In this document: positions 34,601 to 45,782 of the stretch, in pieces | How positions within the stretch are numbered: the stretch's first letter is position 1 | Layout of the letters: each line of letters begins with the position of its first letter | DNA from: Apteryx mantelli | Lineage: Eukaryota > Chordata > Aves > Apterygiformes > Apterygidae | Assembly: GCF_036417845.1 (NCBI RefSeq) | Contig: NC_089980.1 | Coordinates: 66,896,501-66,960,500 of the forward strand | Length of the DNA stretch: 64,000 bases | Direction: 5' to 3' | Notes under the pieces: model-generated | The model's input: the letters and a program-made list of their open reading frames with translations, nothing else | Database searches by the model: none | What the model was told of the DNA's origin: nothing | Made by a program: the position numbers and the translations under genes

Positions 34601-37070
34601 TGCAGTTCTTCATATGCTTGTGTATTTCAATAAAAAAAAGAAACAAACCCTTTGAGCCAGTATTCATATTAATTGGTAGAATCAAGCTCATATTGACTAT
34701 GGCAGCATATTGACTATGTTGAAATTAGTTTTTTGTTTTCTTTCATTCATAACTAGTAGTTGCTCATGCAAAGAACAAATCCAATACTTGTTTTTGTAAT
34801 TGTTTCTTATGTGTCTCAATTCCTTTTACTTATCAGTTACTTGTTTTTCCAATAAAGAGCCATCATATTTTATTTTAGTTTTCCTATTAAGACCTTGGGC
34901 CACTGAAAAGCATCAGATCTTAAAATCTAAGCATTAGAGATTTTACTTAACACTTCAAAAACTCCTGTTGTAGCTAATGTTCAAGAGTACAGTGACAACG
35001 TGCTTCACCAAACCAACGTGTTTTAATTCTGTAACATACTATAGAAATGAGGAATTTGGCACATCACTGAAAAATAATATAATGCCACTTGAACTTTGAG
35101 TTGTAAACTATGTAAGGCATTGACTAATTGTCCCCATTGAGTGGCAAAGTGAAATTCACAGAAAAGTGGTGATGAAATTTAGGCCTAATGACAACATACA
35201 GGGAAGCGGAAGAGCACAGTCAGACACCTGCCAGAGCAGAGACTGACTTGTATCAAATGATGTAAGACCGCTGTAACTGGAAACAAATCTGTTTATGAAA
35301 ATCTTGGCATTAGAAGACAATCAGAGAAGCCCCCACAATGTTTCACAGAAGTAAAAAAAGACTGAAACAAGTAAGAAGGTGAGTGCTTTTCTTGAGCATT
35401 AATCTGTGCCCCATTTGTGGCAGCACAGGAAAGTAAGGCAGCACCTCGAGAGCACCCGGAGGAAGCGGGGAGGGCAGAAGAAGAGCCAGAGCTTCCTGGG
35501 GGCTGCAGTTCCTTTGCCCACTTTGCATAGATGAGTGGGAAATGGAAGGGAAAAGGTAGGATCCTGTTTCTTTATTCTCTGCCTTTTGACCTGTAGCCAG
35601 GAAATACACTGTACTGGCTATGGAGCTCACATTTTATGTACCGTACTTTCCTACTTTCCTTCCTCAAGCCACTGCATTTTAACCCAGTAGTCTTTTTCAG
35701 ATCTCAAGCCTGCTGTGACCATGGGCTGCTCCTTGAGGCAGAAGTCTCTGGGGAACATGTGCAAGGAAATAAAAACACTGGGATCTGAGAGTGAAACTGC
35801 ATCTCCAACATGAAGGATTCTCTAGGCCAAACCATATTTGTATTAGAATTAACACGCACCAGTCTTAAGGAAGGTTGTGCAGAAGGAAAGAAGCAAATTT
35901 GATTTTAATATCTCAGGGAGTATGTTGCAGGGTGCCAGTTTTAAAATATAGAGAATGTCACATGTTCTCAGGGGTATGGAATGATGTAGCGTCCCTATAA
36001 CAAGAACATGCACTAATTTTGTTTATTCATGCCAGACTACAGGGTGAACTTGTTTTTACTGGCCTGACTCTTATTCACAGTGAAAGAATGAATGAGTCCA
36101 GAAATGCTCAGAACCACTTGTTTCCAAGTTGTTATGCGCATACCCCCATCTTAAAAAAAAAAAAAAAAACTCCATAATATTCTGAAGTGAGTTTCTCTGC
36201 TTTTAAATGGAGAGAAAACTGGCTTTATAACAAGAAAAGACTTAATTGTAGCAGACAAAGGCTTTATGACCACAGTGACATTTCTGTGATGAAGACCTTT
36301 GTTAAAAATATGTGCATACGTACATTGGAACATTTGAAATAATAATAATCTGTTCAAATCTTTACAATATAGCAATAAATCAGGAACGCTGTGAAGCTAG
36401 TGCTTTCTCTGTTTTTTGTAACAGTTTCTAAATTTACTGAATACATGAAATATGAATGTACCTGAATGAATTATGATCTCTGAAATGTAGATTTCAATGT
36501 AGCTCAATTTCCCCCCCTCATTGCCTATTTTCTTAAGTAACAGAAAGGAAGACACCAAAACCATCTAACTGGATTCCTACTCTTGATATAGGACACAGAG
36601 CAAAGTTTAGAAGGTTACACTTGAATTTTAAATGAGTTAGACTGAAATATTAATGATTCTTCAGCTTGGAAGAGCTTAAAATAGACTGTCACATGAGCAG
36701 TGGTGAGTTTAGCCTATTTTAGCGTTTCAGTGAAAAAATCTCTGGGTCTGTTTCATTCTGTTGTGAGCTCAAAATGTAACCAAATCACCAGAACAGGGTG
36801 TCAGGGAAAAAGATACTCTGTTTTTTAAGCAGAGAAAATTAAATACAGGGAGTATTAGTGATCACGTTTGGAGAATTAAGCTTTGGTCAGATCCTATGCA
36901 AAAAATAGAAAGTGGAAGACATTGTGTGGTACATATACAGAGTATATTCAGCATGTATCTCTATTTTCTTCTCCTCCCACAAGTCAGCTAGCCACTATCT
37001 TCCCCTGTGGATTGCCCAAGGGCTGACTTTCTGTGCATCATGAAAGGAGTTTGGAGAGAGGTATCAGCAT
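31641..37070. other. Intergenic DNA, nothing recognised
   Basis: AT-rich DNA downstream of AKAP12. All frames are short, overlapping and without family likeness. Several AATAAA motifs occur (for example near 34628 and 34851) but no gene is visible to use them. No RNA gene or young transposon was recognised. Confidence 0.55.
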
Positions 37071-37074
37071 GGTT

Positions 37075-37470
37075 ATAACAGTTGTACATGATGGACCAGC
37101 TAAATAAGCTAGGACTCTCTGGTCTGGAAAAGAGAAGCTGAGGAAGAAATATGACAGAGGTCTGTATAATCATGAGTAGCAAGGCAAGCATGGCTGGAGA
37201 TTGCTCACTCTTCCTCGGCATACAAGAACTATGGTGCATCAAATGAAGCTAGCAGGACTGAAGTCCAAAGTGAGCAAAGGGAGAGAGTTCCTCCTGTAAA
37301 AGGTAACTAATCTGGCAGACTCCTCACCAAAAGATGCTGTACGGTGAAGGTTTATACAGATGGAAGGGGACATGGAGCAAATTCATGGAAGGGAAAGCCA
37401 CCAAGGGATTCTAAATGTGCAAAAGCCACATCTGAGTCAGGATCTCCCTCAACTGAGTCTGCAAAAATAT
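37075..37470 (+). mobile_element. Old CR1/L3-type LINE fragment
   Basis: The + strand reads LGLSGLEKRKLR followed by a YDRGLYNHE-like stretch. This matches the C-terminal end of CR1-family ORF2 ([19 protein letters not shown] in young copies). Downstream blocks (CAAGAACTATGGTGCATCAAATGAA, GAGTTCCTCCTGTAAAAGG, AATTCATGGAAGG) follow the usual order of old amniote CR1 3' ends. The fragment has stops and indels throughout, so it is ancient and inert. Confidence 0.6.
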
Positions 37471-38039
37471 ATGGGCAAGTACCACATATGCTTGTCCCAT
37501 TCTTATACTCCACCCCAGCTACCCACTTATGGCCACTGTTTGAGACTGGATATCATAGTACAGTCATACTATATTATTTAGTATGCTGCTATTCTGTTTC
37601 TATGTACTGGAACACATTGGAATCAACAAACTACTGAAGTTAGTGTAAAGGTGGAAGAAAATGGGTTGTTTATTTGGTCCATTGTTCACATTGTTTGTCA
37701 GACTGAGGCTGTCTGACACTTCTGCTTTCTCCTTCCATTCTCCCCTCAGGAAATACTTTATTTCTGCTCTGTTTCTCCAGGATCCTCTGTCCAGAAACTG
37801 TGCCCAGAAATAGATGGAATGAAGTTCTACTTTGATTTGTGGCCTGTCTCCAAACCTTCCTGTCACTAGGATTTCTGGCAGAAGGTTTCTTTTCTCTCTC
37901 TGCAAGATGTTGCTCTAGAGATGTAGCTTTTGGTCAAAGCCACATCAATTTACCCCAGGGAGGTGGAGAGGATTTTTCCACAAGAGTGGAAAAATACAGG
38001 GAAAAGGAGAAAAAGGGGCTGGTCAAGTGTAAAGGTGGC

Positions 38040-38554
38040 TGATCAGCTGCTTGTCTGATTGAGCCCTGTGCTTGATCACCACAGTCTGTCCTATATTCTC
38101 ATTAAATCTGATTTCTGACTACCTTCTATGCGCATGCTGTCTCTGCTCCGGGTGTCTATGTGCAATCACTAGCAAACTTTTAAGCCAGAGTAAGTGGCAA
38201 GAAGGAGGAGAGACCTGTGTACCAGTGACTGGAGTGACACTGCGAACCGCAGGGGTTTGTTGGTCCAGGTGCCAGCAGCTGGAGCAAAGCAGAGGGCCTG
38301 GGGGCCACTCCTGGGCAGCCTGAGGGTCTACGGCCAGCAGCTGGAGGGACCCAAGTGTTGCACGTACACATTGCACTAGCAGACCTCAGTGCCAACCAGC
38401 AGGAGAGGAGGGACAAAATGGGCCCACATGCCCGCATGCTGCCCGTGTGCTGCTCATGTTCGTGCGAGTGCTGTGTGTGTAGGCGGGTGCTGGTAAAGGC
38501 AGTGCTTTCTCTCGTATTGATCTGTGTGGACAGAGGTGTGTGTAGTCTCTGTGC

Positions 38555-38597
<43 letters not shown>

Positions 38598-38610
38598 TGC
38601 ATGTTTTATG
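38040..38610. repeat. GT-rich repeat unit with (GT)n microsatellite
   Basis: The segment contains TTCTCATTAAATCTGATTTCTGACT (38095-38119), short imperfect modules around GCCAGCAGCTGGAG (38271 and 38333), and a (GT)n run of about 36 bases at 38560-38594. The same arrangement appears at 47075-47500, so the two are members of one dispersed repeat family. The family was not identified. Confidence 0.5.
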
Positions 38611-39865
38611 CACATGTGAGCATATGTACATGTACATTCCTGTTGGGAGTACATGTTCCATGGCACCGTGCAAATGGGTCGGCTCTCTCGGGCAAGACTG
38701 CCGCTCAATAGGACAGCTGGAGTCCTTCCTGCCAGGTCCTGACTCCTTCCTGCTCCCCCTTGCAGGGCTGCAGAGTGGGGGCAGAAGGCTGGTCAGCAGC
38801 CCTGTCTGGGATTAGACCAACCTGGGCTGCCTGCAGCCTCCATCCCTCACAGGCTTGGGTTTCATTTGGACATAGCAAGCCTGCAGTCAGTTATGACTGC
38901 AGGCAATATTAATAATCATATGAAAATATGCCATACAGAGCAACATATCTATAAGAAGGATTTGCCCTTAACTGCCTAAAAATTGCGTAATAAAACAGTG
39001 CTTGCAGCATTCTGTACTTGACCTTCAGGGCCTAGTGCGCTTAGCTGGTGTGTTCAGTTTTGACTCCTACTATCAAACTTACACATTGGAAAGATGTAAC
39101 AAAGGTACAAAGTTATCCCATTCTGTGACAGCCATACTAGTGGATCTGAGCAAGATCTCAAGCACTAACTTTGCTGGGTTAGCTTTGGAGTGCTTCCTCG
39201 CAGCACACAAATGCTGTTGTGGAAATGCTCTTTAGCATATCGGCTGTGTGCCTCTGCGAAGGGCTGCGGAACAGCGAGACAAGGAAGCCTGGATGGTTGT
39301 CCTGGTGTGACTGCACCACCTAGTGCTGCCTTCCTCAACCTCACAGCAGCTCTTTCAGCCAAAAAGGATGCTCAGCTGGTTTCTCACCAACAGAGCTGGC
39401 TTTCCCCGCCAGTGCACCTAGAGCCACAGCCCAGGCAGCATTAGCAGCGAGCTCTCCCGCTACTCTTGCTAGCAAAGTCATCCAACTAGAGGGGCTGAGG
39501 TTTTTGCCAGCGGTGCCCAAGGGTCAGCCTGCTCTGCATCCCTCTGTGTGAGAGCAGGGTGACCAGGGAGGTCGCTCCTTCAACCTCTGGGCAAGCCAGT
39601 GCAGCAGATCCAGGGCTGTCATGAAGCGCGTGGGCTAGCAAGCACCTCCAAATGGTTGCACTGCACAGGTGCTGCAAGATGGTGCCAGCGAGGAGGGAGG
39701 CAGGAACTGGGCTCCCGCTAGCACACAGGCTCCTGCAGCCTCTGGGTGGCAGAAAGCTTCCTGGGCTGTTTCTGCAGAAAACTTCCTGTTTCACCAACAA
39801 GCTAAAAGCTAGACAAATTCCTGGGGCAGAGGCAGTGTCTAATATAGGGCTAATAGAAGTTCACA
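38611..39865. other. Intergenic DNA, nothing recognised
   Basis: Mixed-composition DNA with short open frames on both strands, none with recognisable homology. It ends where the AKAP12-like duplication begins. Confidence 0.5.
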
Positions 39866-40372
39866 GGAATTAAAGTAACCTTAGAGCAAGACTGAGTCCT
39901 TCTAGAAAATGGCAATTGTAGCACGTGGAATGGGACACAGGCAATAGAACTTAGAGGGTTGGGAAATGTTGATTAGGAGTGAACATCAATATATGTGTAC
40001 AGGAGAAAAGTAACAGGTAATTAATTGAGACTGCAGGGAAATTCATGCTTTTATTCTTTTTTGAACACTGAGACAAACAGAGCAGTGGAGTGCTAGCTTG
40101 CAGGAAGAGGCCATCACTACAGAGCCACGTGCCTCTGACTCAAGGCCCGAGGGTGGTGTAGATGATGAAGAAGAGGCTCTTGAGCTACCTAAGGGGTAGC
40201 CATCCTTGGAAGAAGACGTAGAAGACTTTGACCAGGCATCTGAGACACAGTGTTAGGATGTGGGGTTTTAAAAGGCTTTTCAGTATGTTGGATTCACCTG
40301 GAGAGTTATGAAGGAAAAGACAGGAACATTGGAACCAGTTCAATGGCTTCCTGTGAAAAATGAAATCCTGGG
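39866..40372 (+). pseudogene. Decayed copy of AKAP12 intron 2 end and exon 3 start
   Basis: This aligns in order with 21440-21950. Shared blocks are GGCAATTGTAGCAC against GGTAATTGTAGCAC, GGACACAGGCAATAGAACTTA, GTACAGG..AAAG.AACAGGTAATT, then the exon-3 start CAAACAGAGCAGT..AGTG, GTGTAGATGATGAA, and GTTGGATTCA..AAGGAAAAGACAGGAA. The copy spans the acceptor but has in-frame stops (for example GGG TAG near 40195) and indels, so it is not coding. Homology stops near 40372, where unrelated GC-rich sequence with ARHGAP20-like exons starts. Divergence is roughly 20-25% by eye. Confidence 0.85.
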
Positions 40373-40746
40373 GCGTCGGAGAAATGGAGTTGCTGGGGAG
40401 ACTCCCCTTTTCACCTGGAGACCCCGGGCCGTGCTACCTTCCCAGAGCAGCCCCTTGGCCCAGCCGGCGCAACACAATGTGCCACGGTGGCACCCACAGT
40501 GACCTTGGCCACGGCCACTGGCATCCGTCCATCCCCCCAGTGCAGCTTTGTACCAGCGCAGGGCAGCATGCGGAGACGCAGGCTCCCAGCCTCGTGGCAC
40601 TGCTGGGCACAGGGACACTGTTTCACGTGCCCAGCTGTGGCACTACGGGACAGGTGAACTGCTGCGGTGGAAGGGGCGATGCCATCCCTGCTCCCAGCAC
40701 GCAGGGACGGCCCAGGGCCCTTCACTAGGCAGCTCCTTGCCCCCAG

Positions 40747-42843
40747 CTTGGGCTCTTGGGCAGGGGAGCCTCCCAGCTCTCGCAGCTGCTGAGCTCCTTC
40801 GTGTCGAGCAGGAGCCCCGAGCTCCTCCTCAGCCACCGTGTGAAGGTGACACGGCACCGCCAGACAAAGGACAGGCACCTCCTGCTCTTCCCCGACACCA
40901 TCGCCATCGCCAGCTTCAAGTGAGCATAGCAACCACAGCCGTCCTCCCCCCCGCCACAGCCTCTGCCAGCAGCCCCAGGGCCCTGCTCCTCCCCGGAGCT
41001 GCTCCTGTGGGATCAGAAAGTGCCCCCGCAGCAGTCACGGGCTGGGACATTTTAACTCTACCCCCTGTGTGTGTGTGTGTGTGCCTGGACTGAGGCTCCT
41101 TTCTCCTGCCCAAGGCTCGGGGTGGCTGCCGCAAGGCTCTGCCCCTGGGGAATGGCTCTCCTCTGGAGGACTGCTGGGGCTGCCCCCACGAAGGCAACCT
41201 CCAAGGTGGCCCCTGCTCTTCCTCCTGGCAGATGTGGCTCCACCTTCCTGCTGAAGCACCAGGTGCCTCTCTGCGAGCTGTGGGTGGTGTGCAGCAAGGA
41301 CGAGGCGGCGTGGTGCTGTGAGGAAGAGGAGGAGGTATTCGGCCTGAAATGCAGCAATACCCTCATCCTCGTCTGGCCCACCAACCTGTGTGTGGTCACT
41401 TTTGGGTGAGTCTTGAGGACATGTCACCAGGCCACGGCGGGTGCAGGGCACTGTGGCCGCCTTCAGGCCTCTGCGGGCTTGCTGGGGCTCAGGTCAGGCT
41501 GTGGGGGGGGTGCAAGTAGAGGGCCCACTTTGCTTTCAGCCCAGGACCCCATGAGTTTTTGGAGGCGAGCATAGGAGCACTGGGTAACGCAAAGGCGTGT
41601 GCCTTCCCAGGAAGGGAGGGGAAGCAACCTCATTTGCAGGAAGGGCAGAGCTCACACAGAGGGGCAGGCTCTTGCCACAAGTCCCAAGCAAATGGCCAGC
41701 CTCTGCCATGCCCCCCCCCGGCGCCATGGGAGGAGCTCTTCCTGGGAGATATTTTCCCTTGTAAACACCTCACACTGCAGCCCCCTTCACGCATCCCCCT
41801 TGCAGGGGACTTGCTCTTGGCAGCTGTCCTCTTTTCTGTGCCTAAGCGCTACAAGGGCTTTTGCTTCCCTGGAGTGAGGGCAGGAGAGAAGAGAAGAGGA
41901 AAGAAAGAGAAGTGGGTGCTCTACAAGGAGAGAGGAAGCCAGAACTTTGGGCGAGCCCCTGTGCTGCCCCCCGGGGCTCGGCCCCGTCCCTGGGACTCTG
42001 CCCACGTTGGGGGAGCTGTGCTTGGGGCCCGTGTCTGTCCAAAGGATGAGTAGCAGCCAAGTGCAAGGCTGTTTCTCCTTTTGTCTGCAGTTTGCAGGAG
42101 GTGAAGGAGCTGTGGCTCAGCATGATCCTCAGGTAAGGCCTGCCAGGGAAGTCAACCTGCGGAGTCAAGGCTGCAGGTGGTGGAGAGCTCCGGGGGGAGC
42201 TGCCCGCAGCAGTGCAGCAGTGGAGGTGGGGGAAAGGGACACCCACTGCGCAGTGTAGATCCTGGGCAGAGTGGTGTGAGTTGCTTAGTCTTGTGATTGC
42301 AAAGGAACACCAAGGCTGTGGAGCTGTCACCACAGCTCCTTTGCTTGCACAGATTGGGACCCCGAGCTGCCACTTTCTGTTTCTGAATGGAAGAGGCCCA
42401 TAGCTAGCAGGACCGGGGGTGTTACAGGGCAGTGCTGCCAGCAAGTGCTGCAGATGGTCTCCTGTGTCAGGGTCGTGTGGGAGTGCTGGGCTGGTTGCAG
42501 GGGAGAGAGCAGAGAGGGCTTGGTGTGACAGAGCTCTTCCTTTGTGCCTGCCCTGTGCACAGGCAAAGCCAAGGAGTCCAGGAGACCCTGGTCACCCGAC
42601 TGACCTCCCTTCGGCTCCTCATGAAAGTGGTCGGCTTCTATGGTCCTGTAAGTGTGCCAGGGGTTTCCGCTCTGGCCAGAGCACGACAGGGCTTTTGAAA
42701 AGAGCCCCTGGGACAAGCTGCTCACGTTGGTTCTTTATTCTCTTGCCTAGTCGGTGACGCTGACTGACAAGACCATTGAGTCTTTGATTTGGGAGGAAGC
42801 AGTGGCTCCCTCTGCCGGGGCCCTTGCTGTGTGTTGGTGGGAG
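40747..42843 (+). pseudogene. ARHGAP20/TAGAP-like PH-RA gene fragment, five exons
   Basis: Five exons with canonical splice sites and matching phases were traced: 40747-40919, 41232-41405, 42091-42132, 42563-42647 and 42751 to about 42843. The joined frame is open. It shows a PH-domain pattern typical of ARHGAP20: HRVKVTRHRQTKDRHLLLFP, then LLKHQVPLCELWVV, VWPTNLCVVTFG and ELWLSMILR, then the start of the RA domain, KVVGFYGPSVTLTDKTIESL. In ARHGAP20 these are membrane-binding PH and Rap-binding RA modules ahead of a RhoGAP domain. I find no RhoGAP exon and no convincing first exon, so it is listed as a gene fragment, although the traced exons carry no internal stop. ARHGAP20 and TAGAP are related; which is the closer source cannot be decided here. 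Confidence 0.7.
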
Positions 42844-44119
42844 GTATCGTAGCACAATGGGGGGCAACTGCCTGGGGGCTGCTCAGGGCCCTGCGGGTGC
42901 AGCACAGGGGAGCCAGCCGGCTGGCAGCAGCAGGGGAGCTGCATGGGGCTGCCCGCTGCCTGCCTTTGCCCGGGAGCAGGCAAAGCCCTTCAGGGGTGAC
43001 CCTGGGCAGCCCCGTGCAGAAAGGGCTGGGCACGGCTGGGAGCAGCCAGGGTGTCTCCAGGGCTCCTGGGCAGTTTTGGGAGGGAGCCTGGCAGGGTCCA
43101 AAGGCATCCAGACACCGGCTGCTTCCTCCTGGGGCAGTCTGGGAGGAACTCCCCAGTGGCACGGGAGAGCATGGGAGGGCAGCCTGTCCTCCCCCTTGGC
43201 CACCTTCTGTAGCATTTCCGTAGCAAGTCTCTTGTGATGTTCTTGACCTCCCCACCACCCAGCCTTATTACCTGGAGATTCAAAGGCAGAGAGGAGCAGT
43301 GGGACAAGCAGCAGCCAGAGCGCGAGCACAGAGGCAGAGGCAGAGGCAGATGCAGCCATGAATGGCTGAGCCTGGAGAAGGCCAAGAGCATGCTGAAGGG
43401 CAGACAGGTAGAAGGCTGGAGAGGCTTGAATGTCCTCCGTGAAGCAAAACTCGCTCATCCACAGGCACCTACCCAATGTAGCTCATGCTGTGCTTGGCAG
43501 CATCCCCTAGAGTTAAGCACCAGCCTTTCCCTGGTGACCCCCTCTAGTTAGTCACATTCACCATTGCTAAGCGTGGCTGGTGAGGGGGGACATGTTTCCA
43601 GAGGTTCGTGTTCCTCGTTTCAGGGTGCCTTCCTGAACACCGATCAGGACGTGTTCTTTGACTCTTTGCTTTAGCAGTCTCATCTGAGCTGTTGGCTCTA
43701 TCGGGCTGCTATGCAGAGACTCTTCTAAAACATCCCAACTGGTTTTGAATAGGAAACCAGAGATCATGTGTTTGCAGGAAGAGTGTGAAATTGGGCACTG
43801 GGGTCCTCACGGGGCTGGCAGAAGGTTTTGTCCCTGGAAATCTTTTCCGGGTGGACTGACTTACAAACCGGGACAACGGCTGCTGCACAAGTTAGACAGA
43901 TGTGGTCATGGGTTTCCTGAGCATTGCCTCTGCTGCAGCCCTGCTGAGCCGCCTGCGCTACTTCCAACGCACAAGGTGGCTTTTCACCATGCAGTCCTTT
44001 TGCTGCCCCTCCCCTGGAGACAGCTGGCCCTGCCAAATCGTAGCTGTCAATAGCATGACCTTACATGGAAAGCTAAAGAGAATCCAGGCTGCAGCATTCC
44101 TCATGCTTTTGCTTTCCAG
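42844..44119. other. GC-rich spacer between ARHGAP20-like and RSPH3-like exons
   Basis: No exon could be assigned. A Glu/Gln/Arg-rich open stretch with splice-like borders at about 43262-43408 (containing GREEQWDKQQPERE) might be a further exon of either fragment, but no family match is claimed. Frames on the - strand here are compositional. Confidence 0.4.
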
Positions 44120-44835
44120 AGCTGCATGCAGAAGAGCCTCTTGAGCGTGTAGTATTGGTGCACGCAGCAGAACAGGAAGATGTGCTTCCAGACAGGCCAT
44201 GCTCTCCGCTCTCTGCCAGAACAAAAACAGGAAGAGATGTGGCCACGCAAGTAGGCCCAGGAGAGGTATGAGGCAAAGTCTGGTCCGCAAGCCCTGTCCT
44301 AAGGTGTCCCATGGACAAAGCAAGTTGTTCCTGCCAAAGGGAGGCAGAAACATTGGAGATCTTCTGCTCACAGGCAGCATAAACACACGGTCTCCAATGT
44401 CTGCTGTGAGGTGCTGGGAGTGCTGCAGCACTGCGGAAGGTGCTTCTGCATAGGCAGTGGCCGGGCTGCTTTCAGCTCCAAATTGCAGTGCTGGGAAATG
44501 CCCCCACCTGCACTTCCCAACACTACCTTCAGCACAAGCTCATCCTCCTTTCTCCTTGCTAAGAGGCTAAGAATGAGGGTGATCTCGAGTGCTTTCCTCT
44601 CTGTTTCACTGACTCCTAGCTGCAGCTGTTCGCCTTTGATGCTGAGGTCCAGCCCATCGTGGAAGAGTTGGTTGAGGAAGTGGTGGAGAAAGCTTTCCTG
44701 GACATCAAGGCGGAAGACGAAGAAGAGCTGGCCAAGCTGCAGCCACTTGAGCTTGCAGGTGGGGACCTTCCTGGTGCATAGCGTGCCAAGGCAGAGAGCC
44801 TGGAGGAACGGGAGAAGCAGCCCCCAGAGGAAAAG
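44120..44835 (+). pseudogene. RSPH3-like fragment, two exons
   Basis: Exon one, 44120-44265, lies between TTTCCAG and GTATGA. It reads LHAEEPLERVVLVHAAEQED then DRPCSPL and KTGRDVATQ, matching the RSPH3 stretch with DRPPTPLF and KTGKDVATQ. Exon two, 44620-44835, lies between CTAG and GTAGGA. It reads LQLFAFDAEVQPIVEELV, then EEELAKLQ and SLEEREKQPPEEK, matching the RSPH3 LFDFDLEVKP and EELANLR to RLEEQERRHREEKE coil. RSPH3 is a radial spoke protein of motile cilia. A TAG at 44779-44781 sits at the place of a conserved Glu inside exon two, and the remaining RSPH3 exons are absent, so this is a broken duplicate. In human, TAGAP and RSPH3 are neighbours in the same orientation, which fits the order seen here. 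Confidence 0.72.
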
Positions 44836-44954
44836 GTAGGAGCAACGCAGGCCTGCCTGAGTGCTCATTGCAAGGCTTGAGATGATTTCTAGCACTAAAA
44901 GCCAAGACCGCAAAGAAGTGTGGTTGGCCTACAAGGCTAAATGTCCAAAGGCCA

Positions 44955-45782
44955 AATAATGTCTTGAAGCAGCTGCCGCTGAGGCACGTGCACGCAGAGT
45001 GAGGTGGCTGCAATTCCCACAGAAAAGGAGGTGGGAGGTGGTGTGCTTGAATCCACAGGTGCAGAAACAGTTGCTGTTCAGGCTCGTGCACAGAACAATG
45101 TGACTGAGGATGTTCTGTGATACCGTGGGGCACATATGTGATGGTACCTTCATTCCTAGGCAGAGAAGCCATTGCAGCTGAGCTTGCTCTGCAAAGGGAG
45201 GTCAGAAATGGCCCCACCTCCTCAGCTTCGATGTCGGAGTGGGGGGACGGGCCCGGAGTAACGATGGAGTCTCAATGTGAGTATAATCGTTCTCCCCTTT
45301 ATTGAGGTTCTTACAGAGTATATATAGGCAACGAGCAGAAGCTTACGTTAGTAACAATGCTACTATTGGTTGAGGCCCTCTGTATACACGTGATGTGCCT
45401 CGACAGGATTGGTGTCGAGCGGTTGCTTGCGTTACTAGCCTTGCGGTCACAGCTGTGTGTTGCTTCCCTCTTTCAGGATGTCGACACCGGCGATGTTCCT
45501 GTTTTCATCGTTTAGAGGAGACTTCAAGGACAGCAGCTCGCCCACACGCTGAACCTTATTCTATGTAATCGTAGGTGGGATTGCTCACGTTTAGCAGATC
45601 ATGGCCCTTTTGGTCTAACCATTCCTCCACACTTCGACTGTGCAGGAGCAGTGGTGGCTGTTGCACTCCTACCTGCTTCCTTACCTTCCCATCATCATCT
45701 CTTCCTGGCTTTGTCTTTGGTTTAGGTGCTGCTGGCTGTCCCTTCTTTTTGGCTTCCCTTGGTTTCCTGAGCTGCATGTCCC
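44955..45782 (+). pseudogene. Decayed copy of the AKAP12 25.65-26.23 kb segment
   Basis: It aligns in order with AKAP12 25655-26230. Shared blocks are GAAGCAGCT..C.CTGAGGC, TGTGCTTGAATC, AGGTGCAGAAACA, GTGACTGAGGATGTT, CTGCAAAGG..AGAAATGGC.CC, GTGCAGGAG..TGGTGGCTG, GTCTTTGGTTTA and TTTCCTGAGCTG. Identity is moderate, about 75-80% by eye. A solo LTR interrupts the copy at 45232-45631. The segment runs directly into the nearly identical tract at 45783. Confidence 0.82.
45232..45631 (-). mobile_element. Solo LTR of an endogenous retrovirus, about 400 bp
   Basis: The insert starts TGTCGG and ends CCTCCACA on the + strand. It is flanked by the 6-bp direct repeat CTTCGA at 45226-45231 and 45632-45637. 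Read on the - strand it has a CCAAT-type box, a TATATATA box and AATAAA in LTR order. No internal viral genes are present, so it is a solo LTR fossil. A 6-bp target duplication suits an ERVK- or alpharetrovirus-like (class II) family. Its ends are intact, so it is relatively young, and it postdates the duplication it sits in. Confidence 0.85.

Noticed and set aside
38180-38711. His/Thr- or Cys/Val-rich frames over the GT microsatellite.
   Set aside because: They are translations of a dinucleotide repeat.
30742-39330. Weak likeness between 30742-30850 and 39200-39330 (GGTGTGA.TGCACCA.CT.GTGCTG).
   Set aside because: Too short and interrupted to call a duplication by eye; needs an alignment score.
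43262-43408. Possible extra exon with a Glu/Gln/Arg-rich coil (GREEQWDKQQPERE).
   Set aside because: Splice-like borders exist but I could not match it to RSPH3, ARHGAP20 or another family.
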